The position numbers and the translations under genes were made by a program. 64,000 nt of DNA from Halostagnicola sp. A-GB9-2 (GTDB lineage Archaea > Halobacteriota > Halobacteria > Halobacteriales > Natrialbaceae), in assembly GCF_030068615.1 (NCBI RefSeq), contig NZ_JASJOC010000001.1:310001-374000 (forward strand), given 5' to 3'. This document shows, one piece after another, positions 51,790 to 60,581 of this stretch. The first letter of the stretch is position 1. The number at the start of each line of letters is the position of its first letter. Under the pieces are notes generated by a model. It was not told the DNA's origin, did no database searches, and saw nothing but the letters and a program-made list of their open reading frames with translations.

Positions 51790-53580
51790 ATGGACGTTCG
51801 TATCGCCGACGGGGCAAGTAGCGAAGAAGCGTCGGCTATCGCCACGGCACTGGCCGAACACATCGGTGCCGATATCGAAGTGTACGTCGGCGATGAAACG
51901 GAACCGACCGCAGTTCAGGAGGTCGATTCGGCCCCTAAATCGGAGTCGAATCGGCGCGGACGGACAGCGCAACTCGAGCCGACCGAACGCGAACGAAAGC
52001 TCTGGGCCGAAATCGAGGATATCCTCGAGGGAGGGCCAACGAAGTACAGAGATCAGCTATCCGAAGCGGGGAAGCTGTTCGTTCGAGATCGACTCGAGCT
52101 CTGGTTTTCTGGAGACGGGAACGAGTTCCTGTTCGAAGACGGCAAGTTCGCGGCCTTCGACGACTGGCACCCCGACGGAGCGGCGGCCGACGAGACGGAC
52201 ACCGACGGTTCGGCGGAAGCGGGCGACCGGTTACCGGCGGACGGGCTCATTACGGGCGCGGCAACGTTCGAAAATCGGGACGTCCACGTCATGGCCAACG
52301 ACTACACCGTCAAACGGGGGAGTATGGCCGGAAAGGGCGTCGAGAAGTTCCTCCGAATGCAACAGCGGGCGCTGAAAACCGGCCAACCGGTGTTGTACCT
52401 GATGGATTCCTCGGGCGGGCGGATTGACCAGCAGACCGGGTTCTTCGCGAACCGCGAGGGGATCGGAAAGTACTACTACAATCATTCGATGCTATCGGGT
52501 CGAGTTCCCCAAATATGCGTCCTCTACGGCCCGTGTATCGCCGGCGCGGCCTACACGCCCGTCTTCGCCGACTTCACCGTCATGGTCGAGGGAATGTCCG
52601 CGATGGCCATCGCCTCGCCGCGGATGGTCCAGATGGTCACCGGCGAGGAGATCGACATGCAGGAGCTGGGCGGCCCCGCCGTTCACGCGAGGGAATCGGG
52701 CTCTGCCGACCTCGTCGCTCGAGACGAGGAACACGCTCGAGAGCTCGTTGCCCAGTTGATCACGTACCTGCCGGACAACGCTGATGAGTCGCCGCCGCAA
52801 GTGGAGGGAACGGAACCGGTCTCCTCGCCGAAGGGAATCGACGCGGTCGTTCCCCAGCATCCGAACAAGGGCTACGACATGACCGATCTCATCGAGCGCC
52901 TCGTCGACGCGAGCTCGCTCTTCGAACTGCGCCCCGATTACGGCGAGGAGATCGTCACGGCGTTCGCCCGAATCGACGGCCGGCCGATCGGTATCGTCGC
53001 CAACCAACCGGCCCACCGGGCGGGGGCGATCTTCCCGGACGCCGCGGAGAAGGCGGCGGAGTTCATCTGGAAGGCGGACGCGTTCAACGTCCCTCTCCTC
53101 TATCTCTGTGACACGCCGGGATTCATGGCCGGTTCGCAAGTCGAGAAGGACGCGATCCTCGAGAAGGGCAAGAAGATGATCTACGCGACCTCCTCGGCGA
53201 CGGTTCCACAACAGACGGTCGTCGTCCGGAAAGCCTACGGCGCAGGGATCTACGCGATGGGCGGACCAGCCTACGATCCCGAGAGTGTCATCGGGCTCCC
53301 TTCCGGCGAAATCGCGATCATGGGCCCCGAAGCGGCGATCAACGCGGTTTACGCCCGGAAGCTCTCGGAAGTTGACGACCCCGACGAGCGAGAGGAACTC
53401 GAACGGGAGCTTCGGGAAGCGTACCGGGAGGATATCGACATCCATCGGATGGCGAGCGAGGTCGTCATCGACGAAATCGTTCCGCCGAGTACGCTCCGCG
53501 AGGAACTCGAGAACAGGTTCGAGTTCTACGCCGACATCGAAAAATCCCTTCCGAGCAAGAAACACGGTACGATTCTCTAA
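51790..53580 (+). CDS. Acyl-CoA carboxylase carboxyltransferase subunit
   Basis: 596 residues, longer than the usual 510-520. The main domain (about 70-596) is the biotin-dependent carboxyltransferase beta type: LYLMDSSGGRIDQQTGFF, GPCIAGAAYTPVFADF, RPIGIVANQP and CDTPGFMAGSQVEKDAIL are diagnostic of propionyl/acetyl/methylcrotonyl-CoA carboxylases. Residues 1-50 (RIADGASSEEASAIATALAE) resemble the small epsilon-like subunit of actinobacterial and haloarchaeal acyl-CoA carboxylases, so this may be a fusion. No biotin carboxylase gene is adjacent. Substrate length cannot be set. Confidence 0.9.
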   Translation: MDVRIADGASSEEASAIATALAEHIGADIEVYVGDETEPTAVQEVDSAPKSESNRRGRTAQLEPTERERKLWAEIEDILEGGPTKYRDQLSEAGKLFVRDRLELWFSGDGNEFLFEDGKFAAFDDWHPDGAAADETDTDGSAEAGDRLPADGLITGAATFENRDVHVMANDYTVKRGSMAGKGVEKFLRMQQRALKTGQPVLYLMDSSGGRIDQQTGFFANREGIGKYYYNHSMLSGRVPQICVLYGPCIAGAAYTPVFADFTVMVEGMSAMAIASPRMVQMVTGEEIDMQELGGPAVHARESGSADLVARDEEHARELVAQLITYLPDNADESPPQVEGTEPVSSPKGIDAVVPQHPNKGYDMTDLIERLVDASSLFELRPDYGEEIVTAFARIDGRPIGIVANQPAHRAGAIFPDAAEKAAEFIWKADAFNVPLLYLCDTPGFMAGSQVEKDAILEKGKKMIYATSSATVPQQTVVVRKAYGAGIYAMGGPAYDPESVIGLPSGEIAIMGPEAAINAVYARKLSEVDDPDEREELERELREAYREDIDIHRMASEVVIDEIVPPSTLREELENRFEFYADIEKSLPSKKHGTIL

Positions 53581-53601
53581 GCGGGGATCGACTGCGAGCG
53601 A

Positions 53602-53796
53602 TCAGCAGTGAACCGGAACGAACCGGCGGCGGTTCAGGATGGTCATCGAACAGACCGGACATTCATAGACGTCTCGAGCGGGCTTTTCGTGAACGATCCA
53701 ATCTCCCGTTATGGCGCTTTCGTGGCCGCACTCGGGACAGAACAGGATCCCTTTCTTCGGCGGATCCTCGGTCGGCTGTGGAGAGCGATGACTCAT
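53602..53796 (-). CDS. Small zinc-ribbon protein
   Basis: 64 residues with two CxxC pairs, FCPECGHES and YECPVCSMT, 26 residues apart, forming a zinc ribbon. An N-terminal basic-polar stretch and a basic C-terminus (NRRRFVPVHC) flank it. Related small zinc-finger proteins are common in haloarchaea. It is convergent with the carboxyltransferase gene, 21 bases away. Confidence 0.78.
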   Translation of the reverse strand: MSHRSPQPTEDPPKKGILFCPECGHESAITGDWIVHEKPARDVYECPVCSMTILNRRRFVPVHC

Positions 53797-54252
53797 AGTG
53801 AGTGAACTGAGACCCCCACGGTGAAAACGCTGTCCGCGATAAATTATCCTTACAATTCCGGCGAGTGATGGCCTCTGTGGTCTGGTTACACAGTATCATG
53901 CCACACGCCAATTGGTGGAGCGTCTCCGAAAGTGATGTGCCTCTGGACGGGGTCGTTCTCGAGACGTTGGGCGCTCGGTAGCAATGCGTGCCCGAACAGT
54001 CTGACCGAAAGCGTGCGCATCGGAGCCCGTTCAGGAAACGTCTTACTTTCCTCAGTAACCGCTTGTGTTCGATGGTAAGCCCTGGTTTCCGGTTGGGGGA
54101 GTGTGAGTAAGACCTCCCCCTCCGAACGCGGCGTCCTCCTACGGTTCACATAACAATACCCCGTTCGGTGAAACCGACGCGTGCGGGCATCCGCACGCTC
54201 CTCGTGGTCGTCACACGTCGACGCGAACCGGTTCGACTCCGGTCGGGAGTCT
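53797..54252. other. Intergenic region with a GC hairpin, no gene seen
   Basis: 456 bases. At 54096-54121, GGGGGAG and CTCCCCC can pair over a 12-base loop. The readings on both strands are Arg- or Ser-rich and look non-coding. No tRNA or known RNA pattern was recognised. The DUF5658 gene begins at the right edge. Confidence 0.4.
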
Positions 54253-54600
54253 ATGAGCTCCGACGCCGGGTATCCTCGAGTACCTCACCTGAACATGCCG
54301 CCGGCGGACCTCGAGCGACTGTTGTGGATCATCGTCGGTATTTCGCTCGTGGGAGATATCGTGACGACGTTCGTCGGATTACACCTCGGACTCGCCGAGT
54401 CGAATCCGATCGCTCGCGGCGCGATAGAGGGATACGGTCTGGCTGGCATGATCGCGTTGAAGGCGTTCGCAATCGGAATCGGCGTGATCTGTCGACCGTT
54501 GCTGACGGCCGAGTATCGACCGATCGTTCCGGCGGGACTCGCACTGCCCTGGCTCGTCGCGGTCGCCAGCAATCTCTACATGATATCGACCGTCGTCTGA
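54253..54600 (+). CDS. DUF5658 membrane protein
   Basis: 115 residues from ATG 54253, with three or four helices. GDIVTTFVGLHLGLAESNPIAR (shown as VGLHLGLAESNPIAR) is the signature of this family of small membrane proteins of unknown role. Other in-frame starts upstream give basic residues. The TGA stop overlaps the left end of palindromic element copy 3. Confidence 0.8.
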   Translation: MSSDAGYPRVPHLNMPPADLERLLWIIVGISLVGDIVTTFVGLHLGLAESNPIARGAIEGYGLAGMIALKAFAIGIGVICRPLLTAEYRPIVPAGLALPWLVAVASNLYMISTVV

Positions 54601-54683
54601 TAGGATCGGTTGTAAGTCATTTCCGGAGCAACCGCGAGTCGACCTGCGGTTGCTCCGGTAAATCGTTACAGCAGACCGTATCA
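54598..54683. repeat. Palindromic dispersed element, copy 3
   Basis: 86 bases. Terminal repeats TGATAGGATCGGTTGTAA and TTACAGCAGACCGTATCA pair at 14 of 18 positions, and a strong inner stem CCGGAGCAACCGC/GCGGTTGCTCCGG encloses a 10-base loop. The left terminus starts on the TGA stop of the DUF5658 gene. It is more diverged from copies 1 and 2 but shares length, ends and architecture. No coding. Confidence 0.7.
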
Positions 54684-54823
54684 GCCCCCTTGGACGATCG
54701 GTGGGGCGGCCGGATCGAAGCGTCGCTCGAGCACAACCACCTTTTGAAACGTAACGGAGCCTCCAGAACGCGAGAACCGAAGACGGGCGGGCGACGACAG
54801 TTCGGGACCGAACGGTGGCTACT

Positions 54824-55462
54824 TCACACAACGTCGCTTCCCGCAACCGATTCGACGGCATCGACGATCGTGCTCGCTCCGATAACCGACGCCCCTTCGT
54901 TCAATACTGCCTCGCCGTCTTCGTCGAGGACGAGCGTTACTGGAAACCCCAGAACGTTGTGTTCCCGACGGAGATCTCTGGTCGAGCCGTAGCCGACGTC
55001 CCAGGTTCCGTCGTGTTCGTCCCACCACTCTCGGAGTTCGTCCTCATCGAGTGCATTGTCCAGCGACTGGGTCGTAATCGAGAGAAACCGAACGTCGTCG
55101 TCGATCTGCTCTCTGGCTTCGGCGAGCGGGGACATCTGGCGCTTGCAGTAGCCACAGTAGGTGACGAAGAAATTGAGTACCGAGACTTGGCCCTCGACGG
55201 GAAGTTCCTGCGTACCGGCCTCGCTCGGCCCGGCATCGATCGTCTGGACTTCGGTCGGTCCGTCGTTCGCATCGTCGCCGGTGTCCGATTGTGGCTCGCT
55301 CTCGTCTCCGAACGTCGGCGGCCCATTTCGCAACAGCCCGACGCTTCCGACCAGCGTTCCGACGCTGGCGATCCCGGCGATCGCATCGCGGCGTTTCACG
55401 GCCCCACCCCAGCGACCGCCTTTCGCTCGAGCGGCGTACAGCACATTCGCCAGTTCATACAT
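54824..55462 (-). CDS. TlpA-like thioredoxin-fold protein, probably exported
   Basis: 212 residues from ATG 55462, chosen because TATA-like CTAAATCC (55486-55493) is 28 bases upstream. A twin-arginine motif (VKRRDAIAGIAS) near residue 22 precedes a hydrophobic stretch, so Tat export with or without cleavage is plausible. A thioredoxin fold follows with VTYCGYCKRQ (CxxC active site) and FPVTLVLDEDG (cis-Pro). The family reduces or delivers thiols to exported proteins such as cytochromes. A GTG at 55399 is an alternative start that places the RR motif first. Confidence 0.85.
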   Translation of the reverse strand: MYELANVLYAARAKGGRWGGAVKRRDAIAGIASVGTLVGSVGLLRNGPPTFGDESEPQSDTGDDANDGPTEVQTIDAGPSEAGTQELPVEGQVSVLNFFVTYCGYCKRQMSPLAEAREQIDDDVRFLSITTQSLDNALDEDELREWWDEHDGTWDVGYGSTRDLRREHNVLGFPVTLVLDEDGEAVLNEGASVIGASTIVDAVESVAGSDVV

Positions 55463-55611
55463 GGGTGTACGGACCGTGTACAAAAGGATTTAGTGGTTCA
55501 CTTTTCGAACAGGGTGGGCTGACACGGACGCCTCGAGGTGACCGGCAAGATCGGATACCGGAAACGCCCGATTCCGGGAGAACAAAGGGAAACGACCTCG
55601 AACAATCGATC

Positions 55612-56208
55612 GTGACGGACGATCGCACTCGATGGAACGAGAAGTACGATGACGACGGTTTCGAACTCCCCGATGAGCCGATTCCCCAACTCGCCGCGCG
55701 TCTCGATGAACTTCCATCGGGACGCGCACTCGACGTCGCCACCGGGACGGGACGAAACGCCTGCTTCCTCGCGGCAAACGGCTACGACGTCGACGCGATC
55801 GACGTCTCCGACAGGGCGCTCGAGATCGCCGAGGAACGTGCCGACGCTCGCGGCATCGACGTCAACTGGATCAGGGCGGATATCTCCGAGTTCGACTTCG
55901 AACCCGAGCGCTACGACGTTATCACGGTGAGTTTCTTCGCCGCGCTGGAGGTATTACCGGCCCTGAAAGACGCGCTCGCTCCCGGCGGCGTGTTGATCTA
56001 CGAGCACCATCTCCGGAGTACGGACCCGATCGATATCGGTCCCTCGAGCGATCGGTACCGATACCGGTCGAACGACCTTCTTCGGGCGTGTCTCGATCTG
56101 ACGATACTGTTCTACGAGGAGGAGATTCGCATCGACGATGGCGATCGGTTGGCCGTCGCGACGCTCGTCGGTCGAAACTCGAGCGGCGGGAGTCAGTCGT
56201 ATCAGTAG
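55612..56208 (+). CDS. SAM-dependent methyltransferase (class I)
   Basis: 198 residues from GTG 55612 (VTDDRTRWNEKYDDD), where the conserved methyltransferase reading begins; longer in-frame starts are basic. Motif I is ALDVATGTGRNACFLA, followed by DAIDVSDRALEIA, WIRADISEF and a post-SAM PGGVLIYEHH segment. The C-terminal SDRYRYRSNDLLRACLDLT matches the TehB-like/tellurite-type group. Substrate unknown. Confidence 0.88.
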   Translation: MTDDRTRWNEKYDDDGFELPDEPIPQLAARLDELPSGRALDVATGTGRNACFLAANGYDVDAIDVSDRALEIAEERADARGIDVNWIRADISEFDFEPERYDVITVSFFAALEVLPALKDALAPGGVLIYEHHLRSTDPIDIGPSSDRYRYRSNDLLRACLDLTILFYEEEIRIDDGDRLAVATLVGRNSSGGSQSYQ

Positions 56209-56307
56209 CGTCAAATAAAGCGGTATTCGGCCAAACAACGGGAATCGCACCGAAGCGAACGGTATTGTCCGTCGCCGCGAACAGGCGGTCGACGGACTCG
56301 TAATCAG

Positions 56308-56868
56308 TCACTCGAGTAACTCTCGAGCGTTGTGTCGCCACATCCTGACGTGGAGGACGTTTACCTCGAGTGCGTTCGCGACGGTGGTGGCGTTGATCGT
56401 CGCCAGACACTCCGCGGAGGTGATGCCGGCACAGGCCAACAGTTGTGCATCCTCGGGACCGACCCCAGTGACGCGATCCACGGCGGTCGGCCGCGGCCAG
56501 GGTCGTTCGGCTTCGTCGATTTGCGCCTCGGACTCGGACGGCGGGGAGACGTTTTCGAACGTCTGCCAGTCTTCGTCGGCGCTCGCGACGACCCACTCGC
56601 GTTCGGCCTCGCCGAGGCCGCGGACCTCCGTCGACCGTTTATCGAGATCGCCGTCGGTTTCGAACGACCACGGCAACGAAAACCGGCGTCGGAGCTCCTC
56701 CGCGACCGACTCCTCGAGTCCGGTATCGAGCAACATCCGATACGAGTACTCCTTGTTGGAGACGCGACCGGGATCGATGCCGACGGCCTCGAGCGACTCA
56801 CGCATTCGCTCCTCGATCCGCGAATCGTCCGTTTTCTCGACGACGGAGTCGTTGCTCACGCGGGACAC
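56308..56868 (-). CDS. Hypothetical protein with C-terminal helix-hairpin-helix
   Basis: 186 residues. The C-terminal segment VTGVGPEDAQLLACAGITS reads as a helix-hairpin-helix, as in proteins that bind DNA non-specifically, and continues as LATINATTVANAL. The N-terminal half (about 20-90) has a conserved-looking helical repeat with DPGRVSNKEYSYRMLLDTG. A GTG start at 56868 is used; GTG 56859 is similar. Function unknown; it may be a DNA-repair or ligand-sensing protein. Confidence 0.72.
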   Translation of the reverse strand: MSRVSNDSVVEKTDDSRIEERMRESLEAVGIDPGRVSNKEYSYRMLLDTGLEESVAEELRRRFSLPWSFETDGDLDKRSTEVRGLGEAEREWVVASADEDWQTFENVSPPSESEAQIDEAERPWPRPTAVDRVTGVGPEDAQLLACAGITSAECLATINATTVANALEVNVLHVRMWRHNARELLE

Positions 56869-56991
56869 CAGGGTCTATCCGTATCTCTCAGCGTTCCATC
56901 TTGAAAGTTGTCCCCGTCGTTCCCGATTCGGCCAGCGAACGGCCATCGCGACCACCGGTAGGCTTACCCCGATTTCTCGTGACGTTCGAGT

Positions 56992-57846
56992 ATGGTCCGT
57001 GAGACAATCGACCGAATCGGTGTCGTCGGCGCGGGAACCATGGGAAGCGGTATCGCACAGGTCGCCGCAACCAACGGCTACGACGTCGTTATGCGCGATA
57101 TCGAGTCCGAATTTGTCGAAAACGGGTTCGAGTCGATCGACGACAGCCTCGAGCGCCTCGACGCGAAAGATGATCTCGAGGAGCGCCCGAAGACGATTCG
57201 CGAACGAATCGAGGGGACGACGGCGCTCGCGGAACTGGCCGATTGCGATCTCGTCGTCGAAGCCGCACTCGAAGAACTCGCCGTCAAGCAGGACATCTTC
57301 GCTGATCTCGAGGATGCCTGTGACGCGGCTGTCGTTCTCGCGACGAACACGAGCACGCTCTCGATTACGTCCATCGCCTCGGAGCTTGAGTATCCAGAGC
57401 GAGTGATCGGCCTGCACTTCATGAACCCGGTCCCGATCATGGAGGGCGTCGAGGTCGTCGTCGGCGAGAAGACCGACGAGTCGGTGACCGAACTAGCGCA
57501 CGAAATCGCCGCCGATCTGGGAAAGACGACCTGGCAGTCCGACGACAAACCGGGGTTCGTCACGAATCGAATCCTGATGCCCTGGATCAACGAGGGGATC
57601 CGCGCGTTCGACGAGGGCGTCGCCTCGAAGGAGGACATCGACGCGGGGATGGAACTCGGCACGAACGTCCCGATGGGGCCGCTGACGCTCGCCGACCATA
57701 TCGGGCTCGACGTCTGCCTGCACGCAACCGAAACGCTCCACGAGGAGCTCGGCGACCGGTACAAACCGGCGTATCTTCTCAAGCGAAAGGTCAAAGCGGG
57801 CGATCTGGGCAAAAAAACGGGCGTCGGATTTTACGAGTACGAGTAG
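56992..57846 (+). CDS. hbd: 3-hydroxyacyl-CoA (3-hydroxybutyryl-CoA) dehydrogenase
   Basis: 284 residues, NAD-dependent dehydrogenase of fatty-acid/PHB metabolism. The Rossmann motif IGVVGAGTMGSGIAQ opens the protein; LVVEAALEEL, HFMNPVPIMEGVEVV and the catalytic His/Glu context DKPGFVTNRILMPW follow, and GTNVPMGPLTLADHIGLD is diagnostic. Stand-alone form, not fused to an enoyl-CoA hydratase. Acyl-CoA dehydrogenase is 1.4 kb away, making a fatty-acid degradation neighbourhood. Confidence 0.95.
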   Translation: MVRETIDRIGVVGAGTMGSGIAQVAATNGYDVVMRDIESEFVENGFESIDDSLERLDAKDDLEERPKTIRERIEGTTALAELADCDLVVEAALEELAVKQDIFADLEDACDAAVVLATNTSTLSITSIASELEYPERVIGLHFMNPVPIMEGVEVVVGEKTDESVTELAHEIAADLGKTTWQSDDKPGFVTNRILMPWINEGIRAFDEGVASKEDIDAGMELGTNVPMGPLTLADHIGLDVCLHATETLHEELGDRYKPAYLLKRKVKAGDLGKKTGVGFYEYE

Positions 57847-57958
57847 TCGATTTGCAGAGGCCGCCCTCTCGAAATGAAAACACGGTTAGGTGGATGAACG
57901 CGACCGGACGGGTCGTCACACCGCAGCGGTCAGCCAGCACAGTCGGGGCGACGTGTGC

Positions 57959-59005
57959 TTACTTGTGTAGCGGTTTCTCCGCGATCTCGCTCCGGAGGGC
58001 GTCGACGCCCGTCCGCGACACATCGTCTTCGAAGCTCTGTAATATTTCGTACACTTCAGCTCGAGAAACCTTGACGTCGCCCTCGCGGACGACATCCTCG
58101 GGTCGCTCGCGAAGTTCGCGCATGGTTCCGACCGCGAGCAGGTACGGTATCGCCCACGCCGAGAGCTTGTTCCCGTGGTGTTCGGGGACGACCTCGAGAT
58201 AGCGTTGGGCGTCGTCGAGGTACGTTTCCGCGCGTCCGGTGACGCGTCGGATGACGTTGGTCACGCCGTTGTGATTACCCTTGGCGGTCACGTCCTCGAC
58301 GGAAACGTTCTCCTCCTCGAGCCACTCGGCGGGGAGGTAGACGTTGTTCTCCTCGCGGTAGTCGGTCTCGACGTCTTTCGCGATGTTGACGAGTTGCAAG
58401 AGCAACGCGAACGACCGGGCGTTCGACCGCATCTCCTCGGCGCGATCCTTGGAGGCACCGCGGGCGACGAGGCCGGTAATTAGGGTACCGACGGTTCCGG
58501 CGGCGTACCAGCAGTACTCCTCGAGTTCTTCGACGGTCTGCAGACGGAGACCGCCTTCGTCGGCGTACCGGCTCGTAAACATCGCCATCCCGCCGACGAG
58601 TTCGCGGACAGGTTCGCGCATGATCTCGCGCGGTTCGTCCTCGAGCGATTCGAACGTTCGAAGCACTCGCGGCGTTTCGGCGACGACCTCCCAGTCGTCG
58701 TCGGTCTCTGCAGGAATCCACGGCTCGACATCGACCATGAAACGGTCGACCGTGAGGTCGTCGTCCGGATCAAGCAATCTATCGTAGGCGTCAAGCAGGT
58801 CGGTCTGCGTCTCGGCAGGAATGTGCCCTGCATCCTCTATCGTGTCGGCAATCCGACACAGAAGATAGCCGACACAGATGTGTCCTGCCATGGGTTCCTC
58901 GAGCCGATCAATAGTGATCGAAAACGTCCGTGAGACCCCATGAACGGCCTCAAAGCACCACTCGAGGTCGGCGTCAGTAGTAAGTTCGTGCTGGCCCGTG
59001 GTCAT
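57959..59005 (-). CDS. Squalene/phytoene synthase-family enzyme
   Basis: 348 residues. The two Asp-rich motifs CRIADTIEDAG and AKDVETDYREEN are intact, with VSRTFSITIDRL and RSFALLLQLVNIAKD, as in farnesyl-diphosphate farnesyltransferase. The pattern D-T-I-E-D is closer to squalene synthase than to phytoene synthase (D-D-x-x-D). In haloarchaea it would feed squalene, C30 isoprenoids and menaquinone-related lipids. Neighbouring genes are fatty-acid enzymes. Exact product not provable by sequence. Confidence 0.85.
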   Translation of the reverse strand: MTTGQHELTTDADLEWCFEAVHGVSRTFSITIDRLEEPMAGHICVGYLLCRIADTIEDAGHIPAETQTDLLDAYDRLLDPDDDLTVDRFMVDVEPWIPAETDDDWEVVAETPRVLRTFESLEDEPREIMREPVRELVGGMAMFTSRYADEGGLRLQTVEELEEYCWYAAGTVGTLITGLVARGASKDRAEEMRSNARSFALLLQLVNIAKDVETDYREENNVYLPAEWLEEENVSVEDVTAKGNHNGVTNVIRRVTGRAETYLDDAQRYLEVVPEHHGNKLSAWAIPYLLAVGTMRELRERPEDVVREGDVKVSRAEVYEILQSFEDDVSRTGVDALRSEIAEKPLHK

Positions 59006-59274
59006 CTACTTATCACCCTATTCGAGCGCTTTCCGGAAAAACACCGCGGTCCCGGATGTGTCCCCTCCAGAAGGTCAATATTGATTCGAGCGGTCCGAGC
59101 GGGTCGGATCCGAATCGGCCGTCGACTGCGATGTTCTACGTAGACGCGACTGCCGCGACTAATGTCGATGTTCCGACTGCTCTTGGGCCAGCGTTCGGTC
59201 GTCGATAAGCCACTCGAGTAAACGCAAGTCCAGTTACAACAACTGTAAAGGACCGACCGGTCGATATCTCGCGT

Positions 59275-60420
59275 ATGGACTTTGCGCTCTCGGCTGAACA
59301 ACAACAGATCCGTGACATGGTCTCGGAGTTCGTTGACGAGGAGGTCGTCCCCGTCGCGAGCGATATCGACCACGACGACGAATTCCCGCGCGAACTGATC
59401 GGAGAAATGGCCGATCTCGGGCTGATGGGAATGCCCTTCCCCGAAGAGTACGGCGGTGCCGGACTCGATTATCACTCCTACGCGATCGGTCTCGAGGAGA
59501 TCGCTCGCGGCTCCGGTGGGCTGGGAACGATCGTCGCCGCACACATCTCGCTCGCGGGCAACATGATCTACGAGTTCGGCTCGGACCGCCAGAAAGAAGC
59601 GTATCTCACGCCGCTGGCCGAGGGACGCGATATCGGCGCGTTCGCCCTGTCGGAAGCCGGTGCGGGAAGCGACGTTCCGTCGATGGAGACGACCGCGCGA
59701 AAGGAGGGCGACGAGTACGTCATCGACGGCGGAAAGCTCTGGATTTCGAACGGTTCGGTCGCGGATACGGTAACGCTCTTCGCAAAGACGGACCCTGAAG
59801 CGGGGAACAAGGGCATCTCATCGTTCATCGTTCGACCGGAGAGCGACGAGGGGTTCATCGTCGAGGGCACCGAGGAAAAACTCGGCGACAAGGGCTGTCC
59901 GACCGCGGAGCTTCGATTCGACGAGCTTCGAATCCCGGAAGGACGCCTCCTCGGCGAGGAGGGTGACGGGTTCGTCCAGGCCTTAAAAACGCTCAACGGG
60001 GGTCGGATCACGATCGCGGCCCGAGGCGTCGGCATCGCTCGAGCGGCCCTCGAGGAAGCCGCCGACTACGCGGGCGAGCGCGAACAGTTCGGACAGCCCA
60101 TCGGCGAATTCCAGTCGATCAAGCACAAGCTGGCCGACATGGATACCAAGATTCAGGCTGCAAAGATGCTCATGCACCGCGCCGCCGACCGAAAGATCCG
60201 CGGCGAGGACTTCATCAAGCACTCGGCGCAGGCGAAACTCTACGCGTCGGAAGTCTCTCGCGAGGTCGCAAACGAAGGCATCCAGATCCACGGCGGGTAC
60301 GGGTATACCAAGGATTTCCCCGCAGAGCGGTTCTACCGGGACGCGAAACTCAACGAAATCTACGAGGGGACGAGCGAAGTGCTCCGGAACACGATCGGGG
60401 ATCAAATTCTCGACTCGTAG
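59275..60420 (+). CDS. Acyl-CoA dehydrogenase
   Basis: 381-residue flavoprotein of the ACAD family, forming 2-enoyl-CoA with FAD. SEAGAGSDVPSM, YVIDGGKLWISNG, REQFGQPIGEFQ and the C-terminal YGYTKDFPAERFYRDAKL then EIYEGTSEVLRNTI, whose Glu is the catalytic base, are all present. Electrons would go to an electron-transfer flavoprotein, not seen here. Monocistronic, with a weak TATA ahead of ATG 59275. Confidence 0.95.
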   Translation: MDFALSAEQQQIRDMVSEFVDEEVVPVASDIDHDDEFPRELIGEMADLGLMGMPFPEEYGGAGLDYHSYAIGLEEIARGSGGLGTIVAAHISLAGNMIYEFGSDRQKEAYLTPLAEGRDIGAFALSEAGAGSDVPSMETTARKEGDEYVIDGGKLWISNGSVADTVTLFAKTDPEAGNKGISSFIVRPESDEGFIVEGTEEKLGDKGCPTAELRFDELRIPEGRLLGEEGDGFVQALKTLNGGRITIAARGVGIARAALEEAADYAGEREQFGQPIGEFQSIKHKLADMDTKIQAAKMLMHRAADRKIRGEDFIKHSAQAKLYASEVSREVANEGIQIHGGYGYTKDFPAERFYRDAKLNEIYEGTSEVLRNTIGDQILDS

Positions 60421-60551
60421 CCCGCCACCACCGTACCTCGGGGCGTTCAACTCGAGTTTTCTAACGGATTTCACGCGAGTTCCGCGGGTCAGCCGAGCAG
60501 TGATTGTTTACCGACAGGAAACTGTCCTCAAAACTGACAGTCGGGGCACGA

Positions 60552-60558
60552 CTTATAC
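60552..60558 (+). promoter_or_regulatory. TATA box of the multi-PAS histidine kinase
   Basis: CTTATAC centred 27 bases before ATG 60582. It excludes the earlier in-frame ATG at 60504, which would lie upstream of the promoter. Confidence 0.6.
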
Positions 60559-60581
60559 AACTCGCTGGCTTGTTTGGCTCT

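Noticed and set aside
53930-54130. Possible structural RNA (RNase P or SRP RNA) in the 53.8-54.2 kb gap
   Set aside because: A GC hairpin is present, but the conserved core sequences expected for these RNAs were not found.
54379-54861. Minus-strand Arg/Ser-rich reading over palindromic copy 3
   Set aside because: It overlaps a repeat and the DUF5658 gene and contains no recognisable motif.
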